Source: an uncultured Lactobacillus sp. (lineage in GTDB: Bacteria; Bacillota; Bacilli; Lactobacillales; Lactobacillaceae). Taken from it: a stretch of DNA of 64,000 nucleotides. Below the pieces are notes generated by a model. The model had not been told where the DNA came from, made no database searches, and worked only from the letters and a program-made list of their open reading frames with translations. The stretch lies in NCBI GenBank assembly GCA_905204935.1, contig CAJLBJ010000004.1, forward strand, positions 29,428 through 93,427. Reading direction: 5' to 3'. Positions 29,876 through 38,622 of the stretch are shown piece by piece; the first letter of the stretch is position 1; the number at the start of each line of letters is the position of its first letter. The position numbers were made by a program, and so were the translations under genes.

Positions 29876-31252
29876 TTAAAAACTATTGTTATGTGCGACT
29901 TCTTTAAACCATAAGCCACTCTTTTTGATGCTGCGTTCAAAATTGTTATCTAAATCAACGCGATAAAAGCCGTAGCGATTGCGATAACCGTTTAACCAAG
30001 ACCAACAATCGACAAAAGTCCAACTGTGGTAACCAAAACAGTTACTGCCGGCTTGAATACCTTTGTACAAATATTCCAGGTGGTCTTGCATAAATTCGAT
30101 GCGATAATCATCTTCAATCATGCCATCTGCATTTAAGAAGCGTTCTTCATCGGCCACGCCCATCCCATTTTCGCTGACATACCAAGGAATGTTGTTGTAT
30201 TGGTCTTTCATCATGATGGCCACGTCATAAATGGCTTGTGGATAGATTTCCCAACCACGGTATGGGTTGATTTTCTTTTCTGGCCAGTCATAAGGTTCAT
30301 ATAAGTTTTCGGGCATCTTAGCAGGTGTTAGTGGCTGACTAGGTGCCTTGACACGGCGGGGTTGATAGTAGTTTAAGCCGATAAAATCAACGGTATATGC
30401 CTTGATCAAGGCCTTATCTTCGGGTAAAACTTGTGGCGTTAATTCATGGAGTTTGACCAAATCAATCAATTCTTGTGGAATCTCACCTTTGACAGCAGGG
30501 TCTAAGAAACTTTGAGTGTTTAATAAATCAGCGGCTTGTTTAGCTGCCAAATCTTGGGGGCTGTCACTGCGCGCATAAGCAGGTGAAATATTTAAGATAA
30601 TGCCAACTTGTCCATCGGGAATTGTTTGGCGAAAGGCTTTAACTGCACAAACATGGGCCATTAAAGTGTGATAGCCAACTTGGACTGCTTTTTTAAAGTC
30701 AACGATGGCAGGATAGTGGAATTGATACAAGTAACCACATTCGACATGGACCATGGGCTCGTTAAAAGTTGTCCACATTTTGACCAAATCACCAAATTGT
30801 TCAAAGGCTGTCTTAGCATAAAAAGCAAAGGCATCAACTGCTTTGCGACTTTCCCAACCACCTTTTTGCATCAGCCACATTGGCATATCAAAGTGGAAAA
30901 GATTGATGATAGGCTTAACGCCATGATCTAACATACAAGTAAAGTAGTCACGGTAAAACTTGACCGCTTCTTGGTTTAAGTTTTTGCCATCAGGTAAAAG
31001 GCGTGTCCAAGAAATCGATGTTCTCAGGGAATTTAAACCAATATCTTGCATTCTTTGACAATCTTGGCGATACATTTCATAAACATTAGATGTATCTTTG
31101 GGACCTTGATTTTCGTTGAATTTTTCTGGCGCAATTTCAAACCAATAATCCCAAGTTGAAGCGGATTTGCCGTTTAATAAGCTATGACCTTCTGTTTGAG
31201 GGGCAGAAGTAGCTGCACCCCACAAGAAGTTTTTAGGAAATGTTTTTGTCAT
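29876..31252 (-). CDS. GH1 beta-glycosidase
   Basis: A cytoplasmic retaining glycosidase of 458 residues. It opens with FPKNFLWGAATSAPQTEG, has the acid/base Glu in WTTFNEPMVH and the nucleophile Glu in WYVSENGMGVAD. The start at 31252 is preferred because the GAAGG of the upstream ATGAAAGAAGG acts as its ribosome binding site. Family GH1 includes beta-glucosidases, beta-mannosidases and 6-phospho-beta-glycosidases. The neighbouring EIIC would deliver phosphorylated sugars, while the ROK kinase suggests free sugars are made, so the evidence is mixed. The setting among alpha-mannosidases makes a beta-mannoside such as Man-beta-1,4-GlcNAc a reasonable guess, not more. Confidence 0.9.
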   Translation of the reverse strand: MTKTFPKNFLWGAATSAPQTEGHSLLNGKSASTWDYWFEIAPEKFNENQGPKDTSNVYEMYRQDCQRMQDIGLNSLRTSISWTRLLPDGKNLNQEAVKFYRDYFTCMLDHGVKPIINLFHFDMPMWLMQKGGWESRKAVDAFAFYAKTAFEQFGDLVKMWTTFNEPMVHVECGYLYQFHYPAIVDFKKAVQVGYHTLMAHVCAVKAFRQTIPDGQVGIILNISPAYARSDSPQDLAAKQAADLLNTQSFLDPAVKGEIPQELIDLVKLHELTPQVLPEDKALIKAYTVDFIGLNYYQPRRVKAPSQPLTPAKMPENLYEPYDWPEKKINPYRGWEIYPQAIYDVAIMMKDQYNNIPWYVSENGMGVADEERFLNADGMIEDDYRIEFMQDHLEYLYKGIQAGSNCFGYHSWTFVDCWSWLNGYRNRYGFYRVDLDNNFERSIKKSGLWFKEVAHNNSF

Positions 31253-31273
31253 AAAAAGACCTTCTTTCATGGA

Positions 31274-31987
31274 TTAAAGTTGACGATGAACGTCTAAGAC
31301 GAATTTAGAGTGATCGTTGATAAAGTAAGATTTTGAATATTCAAACGGGCGGCCCGTTTGATCATAAGCCGTTTGTTCGATGACAAGCACCGGACTATTA
31401 GGCGCGATATTTAACGCCGCCGCAACTTCTGGGCTAGCGCCTTGGGCATAAACGATGCGCCGCGCATCGGTTAGCTGTAATTTGGCCACACTACCTAAGT
31501 AATCATAAAGTGAGCCTTTGAGAATCTCCTTATCAAGTGGCGCAATCTCGGTTGGCATCAAGGTATGCTCATAGCTGTAATATTCTTGATTGATAAAGCG
31601 GACACGCTTGATTTCATAAACAGGTTGAGTCTTATTGATGTTAAGGTTTCTTTGTTCGGCTTCATCGGGTAAACGAGCATCAAAATGCAAGATCTTACTT
31701 TTGATATCTTGATCGCGATGAGAATAAACAACCCCTACTGGTGAATCAAGGGGTAACATTTCATCGGTAGCATCTCCAAGCCGCACTCTAACATATGTCC
31801 CAGCCCCTTGTTTACTGTAAATTAGTCCTTCATTGCTCAGAAGCTGGAGGGCTTTTTTAAGTGTTAATCGGCTGACATTATATTTGGCAATCAGTTCTTC
31901 TTGAGTGGGTAAGGGCTGACCGGAACGATAGTGATTAGTTAAGATATCTTTTCTAATGTCCGAATAAATTTCGCGATAACGGTACAT
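31274..31987 (-). CDS. GntR/HutC-family transcriptional regulator
   Basis: A repressor of 237 residues from the ATG at 31985-31987, which has AAAGGA at good distance; longer ORF starts upstream run through the promoter region. The N-terminal winged helix contains IYSDIRKDILTNHYRSGQPL and YNVSRLTLKKALQLLSNEGL, followed by the UTRA ligand-binding domain (KRVRFINQEYYSYEHTLMP, FEYSKSYFINDHSKFVLDV). It heads the GH1-ROK operon and is divergent from EIIC-GH38-GH125, so it is well placed to control both. UTRA regulators typically respond to a phosphorylated sugar or amino sugar. Confidence 0.92.
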   Translation of the reverse strand: MYRYREIYSDIRKDILTNHYRSGQPLPTQEELIAKYNVSRLTLKKALQLLSNEGLIYSKQGAGTYVRVRLGDATDEMLPLDSPVGVVYSHRDQDIKSKILHFDARLPDEAEQRNLNINKTQPVYEIKRVRFINQEYYSYEHTLMPTEIAPLDKEILKGSLYDYLGSVAKLQLTDARRIVYAQGASPEVAAALNIAPNSPVLVIEQTAYDQTGRPFEYSKSYFINDHSKFVLDVHRQL

Positions 31988-32070
31988 ATCAGTCATCCTT
32001 TCTAAATTATAACGTCTAAACAAATTATACCACACTGTCAAAATTTGTATTATCATTTTAGAAAAAAGAC

Positions 32071-32123
32071 TTTACAAATTTTTGAGATATGCGTATAATG
32101 CCAAATGTAAGAAAGCGTTTGAT
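32071..32123 (+). promoter_or_regulatory. Promoter and cre-like site of the EIIC-mannosidase operon
   Basis: TTTACA (32071-32076) and TATAAT (32094-32099) with a 17-bp spacer form a near-consensus promoter. AGAAAGCGTTTGAT (32110-32123) just downstream resembles a CcpA cre. A/T-rich inverted segments around 32020-32060 (ACAAATTATA with CAAAATTTGT) are candidate GntR sites. Confidence 0.65.
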
Positions 32124-32152
32124 TACAAAAAATTGTTTTAGGAGAGTTTTAC

Positions 32153-33484
32153 ATGAATATTAACAAACTTCAAGCACCATTGTTGAAAGCATCGACATGG
32201 GTTCAAAACAACTTAATTTTACAAGCGATAAAAAATGCTTTTGTGCGTACAATTCCGTTTACAGTAGTTGGATCTTTTTCCAATCTTATCAAGATGCAAC
32301 TAGATGCACTTATTAAAGCTAAAGACATTCAAAATGCCTGGGTAATCAATACTAGCAATTTATTTGGTTATATCGGAACTGCGACATTAGGAATCGTTGG
32401 TTTGATTGTTGTTTTATCTTCAGCTTATTCATATGCAGTAGAATTAAAACGAAAAGATAAGAATAAAAATTTAAATCCTATCATTGCAACTTTATTAGCT
32501 TTATCAGCTTATTTTGTAATGGTGCCAAACAATGTTAATTATTTAGACAATAAAGCCAAGGTAATTGAAGGATTTGCGACAAGTTTCTTTAGTTATGAAG
32601 GAATGTTTACAGCCTTAATCGTTGGAATGATTGCGGTAGCTTTATTTGCAGCATTTAGTCGTTCTAAATTTACGTTTAAAATGCCAGATAGCGTGCCACA
32701 AAATGTTTTTGATTCATTTTTTGCTTTGATTCCAATCGCTGAAGTACTATTGATTTTTGGTGTGATTCGTATCATCATTCAATCTTTAGGCTATGCTTCT
32801 TTGATTCAAATGATTTCTAAGATTTTAATTGATCCTTTATTGGTAGTCGGAACGGGCTTGCCTGCAATCATTGTTGTCATTTTAATTGAACAAATTTTAT
32901 GGTTCTTAGGTTTACATGGTTTTAATATCGTATGGGGCGTAATGTCAGCCTTTTGGTTACCATTGTTCTTGCAAAATGTCTCTAAATTTGCGGAAACACA
33001 AAGTTTTGCCGGTATCTCAATTTCACCTAATACAATGACTAATGTTTATGCGATGATAGGTGGTTCGGGTGCTACATTTGGTTTGATTATTGCGATGTTA
33101 ATCTTCACTAGAAAAGGCGAAAAAGAACGAGAAATTGCTAAATTAGCCTTGGTTCCAGGATGTTTTGGTATCAATGAACCTGTTATCTTTGGGTTACCAA
33201 TTGTGCTAAATCCAATTATGTTTATTCCTTGGATTGTTGTTCCGTTGTTAAATGCGATTATCGCTTATGTTGTTACTTCTATTGGTTGGGTTGTTCCATT
33301 GGTTGTTTTGAATTCAGGAAATGAACCAATTTTCTTGAGTACATGGATTTTAGGGGCATTCCATATAAGTCCAGTTATTTTAACGTTAGTCTTAGTAATT
33401 TTAGACGTTTTGATTTATTCACCATTTGTGATTATTAACCAAAGAAATGAACGTCAATTAGCTCATCAACAAGGTTTAGTTTAA
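32153..33484 (+). CDS. PTS lactose/cellobiose-family EIIC (orphan)
   Basis: A permease of 443 residues with about ten membrane spans. It has the family blocks MPDSVPQNVFDSFFALIP, LWFLGLHGFNIVWGVM and FGINEPVIFGLPIVLNPIMFIP. AGGAGAG precedes the ATG. No EIIA or EIIB gene is in the operon, so it must borrow those subunits from another locus, as many lactobacillar EIIC proteins do. It is followed by GH38 and GH125 alpha-mannosidases, which suggests it imports a small mannose-containing glycan rather than cellobiose. The hydrolysed sugar would carry a phosphate. Confidence 0.92.
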   Translation: MNINKLQAPLLKASTWVQNNLILQAIKNAFVRTIPFTVVGSFSNLIKMQLDALIKAKDIQNAWVINTSNLFGYIGTATLGIVGLIVVLSSAYSYAVELKRKDKNKNLNPIIATLLALSAYFVMVPNNVNYLDNKAKVIEGFATSFFSYEGMFTALIVGMIAVALFAAFSRSKFTFKMPDSVPQNVFDSFFALIPIAEVLLIFGVIRIIIQSLGYASLIQMISKILIDPLLVVGTGLPAIIVVILIEQILWFLGLHGFNIVWGVMSAFWLPLFLQNVSKFAETQSFAGISISPNTMTNVYAMIGGSGATFGLIIAMLIFTRKGEKEREIAKLALVPGCFGINEPVIFGLPIVLNPIMFIPWIVVPLLNAIIAYVVTSIGWVVPLVVLNSGNEPIFLSTWILGAFHISPVILTLVLVILDVLIYSPFVIINQRNERQLAHQQGLV

Positions 33485-33504
33485 TTAGAAAAGAGAGTTA
33501 AACA

Positions 33505-36114
33505 ATGAAAAAAGTACATGTTATTGCACATACACACTGGGATTTCGAATGGTATTTTACACGCCAAAATGCACAGATTCAATTTGCTTATCATATGGAT
33601 GAGGTTTTTAGAGCTTTAGAGCAAAATCGATTGGATTATTATTTATTAGATGGACAAATGTCGATTATCGATGATTATTTGAATGCTCAACCAGATAAAA
33701 GAGAGCTTTTAGTTAAATTTGTTAAGGCTAAGCGCCTATACATTGGACCTTGGTATACGCAAATTGATGAAATGGTAACTTCAGGTGAAGCTATTGTGCG
33801 TAATTTACAATTAGGCCATAAGCTAGCTAGTGATTTAGGTGGCGTAACTAAGTTAGGATATTTACCAGATTCATTTGGTCAAGGCCAGGATATGCCTAAG
33901 ATTTATAATGGCTTTGATATTACAGCAACCGTCTTTTGGCGTGGTATGCCTAAAGAAAAAAATGCGCGTTACTTCTATTGGACCTGTGAAGATGGCTCAA
34001 AAGTCTTGGCTGCTAACATTAAAAACGGCTATTACGCAGGGATCGAATTAGTCGAATCTGATGATTTTAATGCTTTGTTAACGAAAATCAGCACGGATAC
34101 GGACGTTGATGATTTAGTTGTTCCAGTGGGTGGCGACCAAAGACCTGTTGATTTCAATCTTAAGCAGCGTTTAGCATTGGCAAATGCAAGTCAAAATGAC
34201 TATCAATTAGTTGAAAGCACCTATCCACAATACTTTGAACAATTAGCTAAAAATCAAGATTTGCCAATTTATAGTGGGGAGTTCGTTGATCCTAGTGCTT
34301 CTAAAATTCATCGAGGAATTTACTCTTCACGTGTTGATTTGAAGTGTATTTATGATGAATTAGAACGTGTAATGACATACGTTGTTGAACCTTTAATGAC
34401 GATGGCACAATATCATGGAATTGAACAGAAATTTGGTATTGTTGATGAAATTTGGAAGACCATTGTCCGTGGGCAAGCACATGATTCATCTGGTGGATGT
34501 AACAGTGATGAAACCAACAAAGATATTTTTAACCGTGCTGTCAATGCGTTACAATTGGCTAATTCCTTGCGTGATTACCTTTTACGTAAATTAAGTAGTA
34601 AGGTACCTGCTGATTTGGACTTGTTCTTTTGGAATCCCCAACCAGTTACACAAAAACAAGTTTTAACATTTAAAGTAAATACGCGCAGTGAAACATTTAA
34701 GTTATCCGATGTGCATGGCAAAGAAGTTGTTTTTGAAGTTTTACAACAAGAAAAAATTGATGCAGCTGTTACACGACGTGATGTTAGTCAAATGGTGGCA
34801 GATATTTTTTATGAAACAACAATTGCGCTTGAAACGACGCTTCCAGCAACCGATTGGATTGGGTTTAAGGTGGTTCAAGAACCAACACAAATGTTAACAC
34901 GCCAAAATGCAACATTGATTGAAAATGAGTTTTACACGATAAACTATACCAATGGTGGCTTAGAGTTGTTTGATAAGGCGACAAATCAAGTATATGCTGA
35001 CTTTTTGAACTTTGAAGATGGTGGAGATGAAGGCGATACCTATGATTATTCGCCAGCGTTTGAAGATTGGATTTTAACATTAGACCTTAAAAACGTTAGT
35101 GTCCAAGCTTTAGCGGGTAAATTTAGCAGTCAATTAACTATTAATGGAAGCTGGCAGCTACCTTATGATTTGAAGCAACGTGCTGCTAAAGTAGCACAAA
35201 CTAAGGTTGATTACTGCTTGCATCTAACCTTAAATAAAGGTGATAAGACGATTGGCTTTGAGTTTGAAATTGACAATACTGTTTTAGATCATCGATTGCG
35301 TTTAGTTTTAAATACTAATGTTTTAGCTAAGTTTAGTTATGCCGATACACCGTTTGGGACAATCAAGCGTCCAGTTATGGATATGCATTTGAATGATTGG
35401 CAAGAGATTGGTTATCATGAAGAACCAACAGCGATGCGTCCGATGATTCATTTTGCTAACGTACATGATGATGTTAAGAGTTGGTCGTTTATCGGTCTAG
35501 GGCAAAAAGACTTTGAAGTAATTGGCGAAAAATTTGATAAGTTAGCCATTACGATGTTACGTGGAGTTGGATTCTTGGGACGTCCTGATACCAAGCGACG
35601 TCCAGGAGATGCCTCTGGTTTACAGACTAAATATGTACCAACTCCAGATAGTCAATTAAATGGTGTGCATACTTTTAAAGGTGGGATTTGCTTGGATGAA
35701 AGCTATATGCCAACTATTTTACAAGCAAGACACCGTCAACTCGCGGTTGGGACGTTAGGCTACCAAAATCAAGCCGTAAACCGCTTTACAACCCCAATTC
35801 AGTATTTTATGATTAATGAGAATCCAACTGCTTTACAACACTATCCATTATGTGAAGTCAAAGCTACGGGGTTAGTCATCAGCTCATTTAGTGTGACAAG
35901 TGACTACAGTGGTCTAGTGATTCGGTTATATAATCCAAGCAAGGAAATGTTAAAGAATCCAGGACATTTGCAATTAGCTCAAACAAGCAATGTGAGTGCT
36001 TTGAATTTAAACCATGAAGTGCGCAAAAACTTAGCGACAGAAGTTGAGTGTTTTGAATTACCAGACTTTGCTCCCGGAGAGATTCAAACCTATGGAATCT
36101 ATCCATTAGGTTAG
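33505..36114 (+). CDS. GH38 alpha-mannosidase
   Basis: A cytoplasmic alpha-mannosidase of 869 residues. The zinc-binding start reads VIAHTHWDFEWYFTRQN (His11 and Asp13), and the nucleophile Asp122 sits in GYLPDSFGQGQDMPKI. VRGQAHDSSGGCNSDET contains a further zinc His. The C-terminal two thirds are the beta-sandwich domains typical of GH38. Length is close to E. coli MngB (mannosylglycerate hydrolase) and streptococcal GH38 enzymes that cut alpha-1,3-mannose from N-glycans. Together with the following GH125 exo-alpha-1,6-mannosidase it would trim high-mannose or paucimannose glycans. The two genes are 25 bases apart and co-transcribed. Confidence 0.95.
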   Translation: MKKVHVIAHTHWDFEWYFTRQNAQIQFAYHMDEVFRALEQNRLDYYLLDGQMSIIDDYLNAQPDKRELLVKFVKAKRLYIGPWYTQIDEMVTSGEAIVRNLQLGHKLASDLGGVTKLGYLPDSFGQGQDMPKIYNGFDITATVFWRGMPKEKNARYFYWTCEDGSKVLAANIKNGYYAGIELVESDDFNALLTKISTDTDVDDLVVPVGGDQRPVDFNLKQRLALANASQNDYQLVESTYPQYFEQLAKNQDLPIYSGEFVDPSASKIHRGIYSSRVDLKCIYDELERVMTYVVEPLMTMAQYHGIEQKFGIVDEIWKTIVRGQAHDSSGGCNSDETNKDIFNRAVNALQLANSLRDYLLRKLSSKVPADLDLFFWNPQPVTQKQVLTFKVNTRSETFKLSDVHGKEVVFEVLQQEKIDAAVTRRDVSQMVADIFYETTIALETTLPATDWIGFKVVQEPTQMLTRQNATLIENEFYTINYTNGGLELFDKATNQVYADFLNFEDGGDEGDTYDYSPAFEDWILTLDLKNVSVQALAGKFSSQLTINGSWQLPYDLKQRAAKVAQTKVDYCLHLTLNKGDKTIGFEFEIDNTVLDHRLRLVLNTNVLAKFSYADTPFGTIKRPVMDMHLNDWQEIGYHEEPTAMRPMIHFANVHDDVKSWSFIGLGQKDFEVIGEKFDKLAITMLRGVGFLGRPDTKRRPGDASGLQTKYVPTPDSQLNGVHTFKGGICLDESYMPTILQARHRQLAVGTLGYQNQAVNRFTTPIQYFMINENPTALQHYPLCEVKATGLVISSFSVTSDYSGLVIRLYNPSKEMLKNPGHLQLAQTSNVSALNLNHEVRKNLATEVECFELPDFAPGEIQTYGIYPLG

Positions 36115-36139
36115 TAGAATAAAGATTGGAGATAACCAG

Positions 36140-37405
36140 ATGATTGAGATAACAAAAGTGGCTCAAAAACTCGATGAATATGCGGCACAAAAAACTTTGC
36201 CAAGTAAACGTAGTACAGAAATGTTTCATAATATTTTTAGCGATGCAATTAAAAACGCAACTGAAAAAGGACCAGATGACACTTATTTTGTAGCAACTGG
36301 TGATATTCCAGCAATGTGGCTCCGTGATGCGACTTTCCAAGTGTTACCTTATTTAGAAGTTTTAGATGAAATTCCTGAATTAAAAGAAATCATCTTGGGT
36401 GTTTTAAAATTGGAATTGCGCTACGTACAACACGATCCGTATGCTAATGCTTTTAACCAAACGGCTAGTGGTGCACACTGGAGTGATGATGAAACTGATA
36501 TTGCGGTATCTGATTTAGTGTGGGAACGTAAATTTGAGATTGATTCGCTTTGTGCACCAATTTTTCTAGCACTTAAATATCATCAAAAGACCGGTGAAAC
36601 AGCTTTGTTTGATGATGAATTTTGGCAAACCGTGGCATTGATCATGGATACCTTTGAAACAGAACAACATCACGAAACGTCACCATATTATTTCAAACGT
36701 GTTGATTGTCCGGCGACCGATACGTTGGTAAACGATGGGCGTGGAACACCGGTTGGTTATACTGGGATGATTTGGTGTGGCTTTAGACCAAGTGATGATG
36801 CGTGTGAATATGGCTATCATGTTCCAAGTAACATGTATGCAATTAGTGTTTTACGGCCACTTTTGACTTTGATTCCAGCAGATTTGGTGGATTTAAAGCA
36901 ACGCATCGAACGCTTGATTGCTGCAGTAGAACAAGGTATCAAAGATTTTGCAATCGTAACTTTGGAAAATGGCCAACAAATTTATGCCTATGAAGTCGAT
37001 GGTTTAGGCAATGTGAATTTAATGGATGATGCCAATGTGCCAAGTTTGTTATCCTTGCCATTTTTAGGTTATCTTACTAGCGATGACGAGTTGTACCAAG
37101 CGACACGCCAATTCATTTTAAGTGCGCAAAATCCTTATTATTACAGTGGTAAGATTTTAGAAGGCATTGGTAGTTCGCATACACCTGAGCATTATGTTTG
37201 GCCTGTTAGTTTAGCGATGGAAGGTTTGACAACGCCAGATGTGTTAGTCAAAGCCGCTAAATTACAAGCAATCGCAATGAGTGATAATCAAACAAAACAA
37301 TGCCATGAAAGTGTTCAAGTCGATGATCCGACTCAATATACACGTGAATGGTTCTCTTGGTCAAATATGACATTTTGTCAGTTAGCATTGGAAATTTGTA
37401 AATAA
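36140..37405 (+). CDS. GH125 exo-alpha-1,6-mannosidase
   Basis: A cytoplasmic hydrolase of 421 residues with the clear GH125 pattern: VATGDIPAMWLRDATFQVLP near residue 55, LRYVQHDPYANAFNQ, DLVWERKFEIDSLCAP and FRPSDDACEYGYHVPSNMYA. Family members from Clostridium perfringens and Streptococcus pneumoniae remove alpha-1,6-linked mannose from N-glycan cores. It follows the GH38 gene and ends the operon at a strong terminator. Between them the enzymes cover alpha-1,3 and alpha-1,6 mannosyl linkages. GGAGATAACC upstream is the ribosome binding site. Confidence 0.95.
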   Translation: MIEITKVAQKLDEYAAQKTLPSKRSTEMFHNIFSDAIKNATEKGPDDTYFVATGDIPAMWLRDATFQVLPYLEVLDEIPELKEIILGVLKLELRYVQHDPYANAFNQTASGAHWSDDETDIAVSDLVWERKFEIDSLCAPIFLALKYHQKTGETALFDDEFWQTVALIMDTFETEQHHETSPYYFKRVDCPATDTLVNDGRGTPVGYTGMIWCGFRPSDDACEYGYHVPSNMYAISVLRPLLTLIPADLVDLKQRIERLIAAVEQGIKDFAIVTLENGQQIYAYEVDGLGNVNLMDDANVPSLLSLPFLGYLTSDDELYQATRQFILSAQNPYYYSGKILEGIGSSHTPEHYVWPVSLAMEGLTTPDVLVKAAKLQAIAMSDNQTKQCHESVQVDDPTQYTREWFSWSNMTFCQLALEICK

Positions 37406-37408
37406 ATT

Positions 37409-37444
37409 AAAGGCTACAATCTTTTTTAGGATTGTAGCCTTTTT
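37409..37444 (+). terminator. Terminator of the EIIC-GH38-GH125 operon
   Basis: AAAGGCTACAATC pairs with GATTGTAGCCTTT, ending in a T run (37439-37444). Confidence 0.9.
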
Positions 37445-37515
37445 ATTGGCATTTTGTGAAATATTTTGCTAGTATATTCTAAAAAATAATTTAACTATTA
37501 GAAAAGAGGGCCATC

Positions 37516-38547
37516 ATGCTATCATTTGAAAATGATTATTCAGAAGGGGCACACAAACAGATTTTAAAACGTCTATGTGAGACGAATGAGCAACAAATGT
37601 TGGCGTATGGTAGTGATCGTTATTCGGCGCGAGCGGCCGAAAAAATAAAGGTCTTATGCCAATGTCCGAGTGCCGAAGTTTATTTTTTGATGGATGGTAT
37701 TCAGGTTACAAAGATTGTCGTAAATACCTTACTTAAAACTTATCAAGGAGTAATTGCGGCAGATATCGATCGAATTGTGGCGCCAGATGCAAGTGCAGTT
37801 GATTTTACTGGCCATAAGGTTTTACCAATTAAACAAAATAAAGGTAAGATTGATATTGAAGCTTTACGTGTATATTTGGATAACTTTTTTTCGCAAACTA
37901 CTAGTTATGAGCAGTTAGTTGAGCCGGGGATGGTATATGTTTCGCAACCAACAGAATGTGGAACATTATACAGCTTAGATGAATTGACTCAAATTGCTAG
38001 TCTATGCCATCAATATCAATTGCCGTTATACTTAGGCGGAGCACGCTTAGGATATGGATTGATGAGTTCGCAAAATGATGTGAGTTTAGCAGATATTGCG
38101 CGTTTATGTGATGTTTTTTATATCGGTGCGACACGCATTGGTGCATTATGTGGTGAGGCGCTTATTTTTACTAAGCATAATTTACCTGCCAATTTCAATT
38201 TATTGATTAAACAACATGCGACATTATTGGTTAAGAGCCGTTTATTAGGAGTTCAATTTGATACATTATTTGCAACTGATCGTTTGTATTTTGAATTGAG
38301 CAAAAAAGGCGTACAAGCAGCATCCTTACTTAAGGAAGGTTTAAAACAAAAAAATTATCAACTTTGTTTAGATTCACTTACTAATCAAGTTTTTGTTATC
38401 ATAGACAAGAAAAAAGCCCAGCGTTTGGCTAAACACGTTCATTTTAAAACACCTAAGATTTTAGATGAACAAAGAGTTGTAGTTCGTTTCATGACAAGTT
38501 GGGCAACAAAACAAGAAGATATTAGGAAATTACTGTCGTTATTGTAA
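37516..38547 (+). CDS. Threonine-aldolase-fold protein lacking the PLP-binding residues (probable pseudoenzyme)
   Basis: The 343-residue chain aligns along its whole length with low-specificity L-threonine aldolases and beta-eliminating lyases: FENDYSEGAHKQIL, MVYVSQPTECGTLYSLDEL, ARLCDVFYIG, LIKQHATLLVKSRLLGVQF and VVRFMTSWATKQEDI. Yet the cofactor sites differ. The GGTQ(T/A)N phosphate loop is DGIQVT (60-65). The HINVHE segment that supplies the stacking histidine is RIVAPD (86-91). DGARL, whose Asp pairs with the pyridine nitrogen, is GGARL (Gly174). GGTKxG with the Schiff-base Lys is GATRIG (Arg207). The frame is intact, with a normal ribosome binding site (AAGAGG) and its own terminator, so it seems maintained. 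Classic PLP catalysis looks impossible; a regulatory or binding role is inferred. Confidence 0.8.
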   Translation: MLSFENDYSEGAHKQILKRLCETNEQQMLAYGSDRYSARAAEKIKVLCQCPSAEVYFLMDGIQVTKIVVNTLLKTYQGVIAADIDRIVAPDASAVDFTGHKVLPIKQNKGKIDIEALRVYLDNFFSQTTSYEQLVEPGMVYVSQPTECGTLYSLDELTQIASLCHQYQLPLYLGGARLGYGLMSSQNDVSLADIARLCDVFYIGATRIGALCGEALIFTKHNLPANFNLLIKQHATLLVKSRLLGVQFDTLFATDRLYFELSKKGVQAASLLKEGLKQKNYQLCLDSLTNQVFVIIDKKKAQRLAKHVHFKTPKILDEQRVVVRFMTSWATKQEDIRKLLSLL

Positions 38548-38578
38548 AAAAACTACATTTATGATGTAGTTTTTTTTA
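38546..38578 (+). terminator. Terminator of the aldolase-like gene
   Basis: AAAAAACTACAT with ATGTAGTTTTTT around a five-base loop, overlapping the stop codon. Confidence 0.85.
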
Positions 38579-38590
38579 TGCTATCATTTA

Positions 38591-38604
38591 AGTAAGCGTT
38601 TTAT
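38591..38604 (+). promoter_or_regulatory. cre-like site before the fucosidase
   Basis: AGTAAGCGTTTTAT matches the centre of the CcpA consensus and lies about 20 bases before the fucosidase ATG, fitting glucose repression. Confidence 0.5.
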
Positions 38605-38622
38605 TTAAAGAGGTACTGTTTT

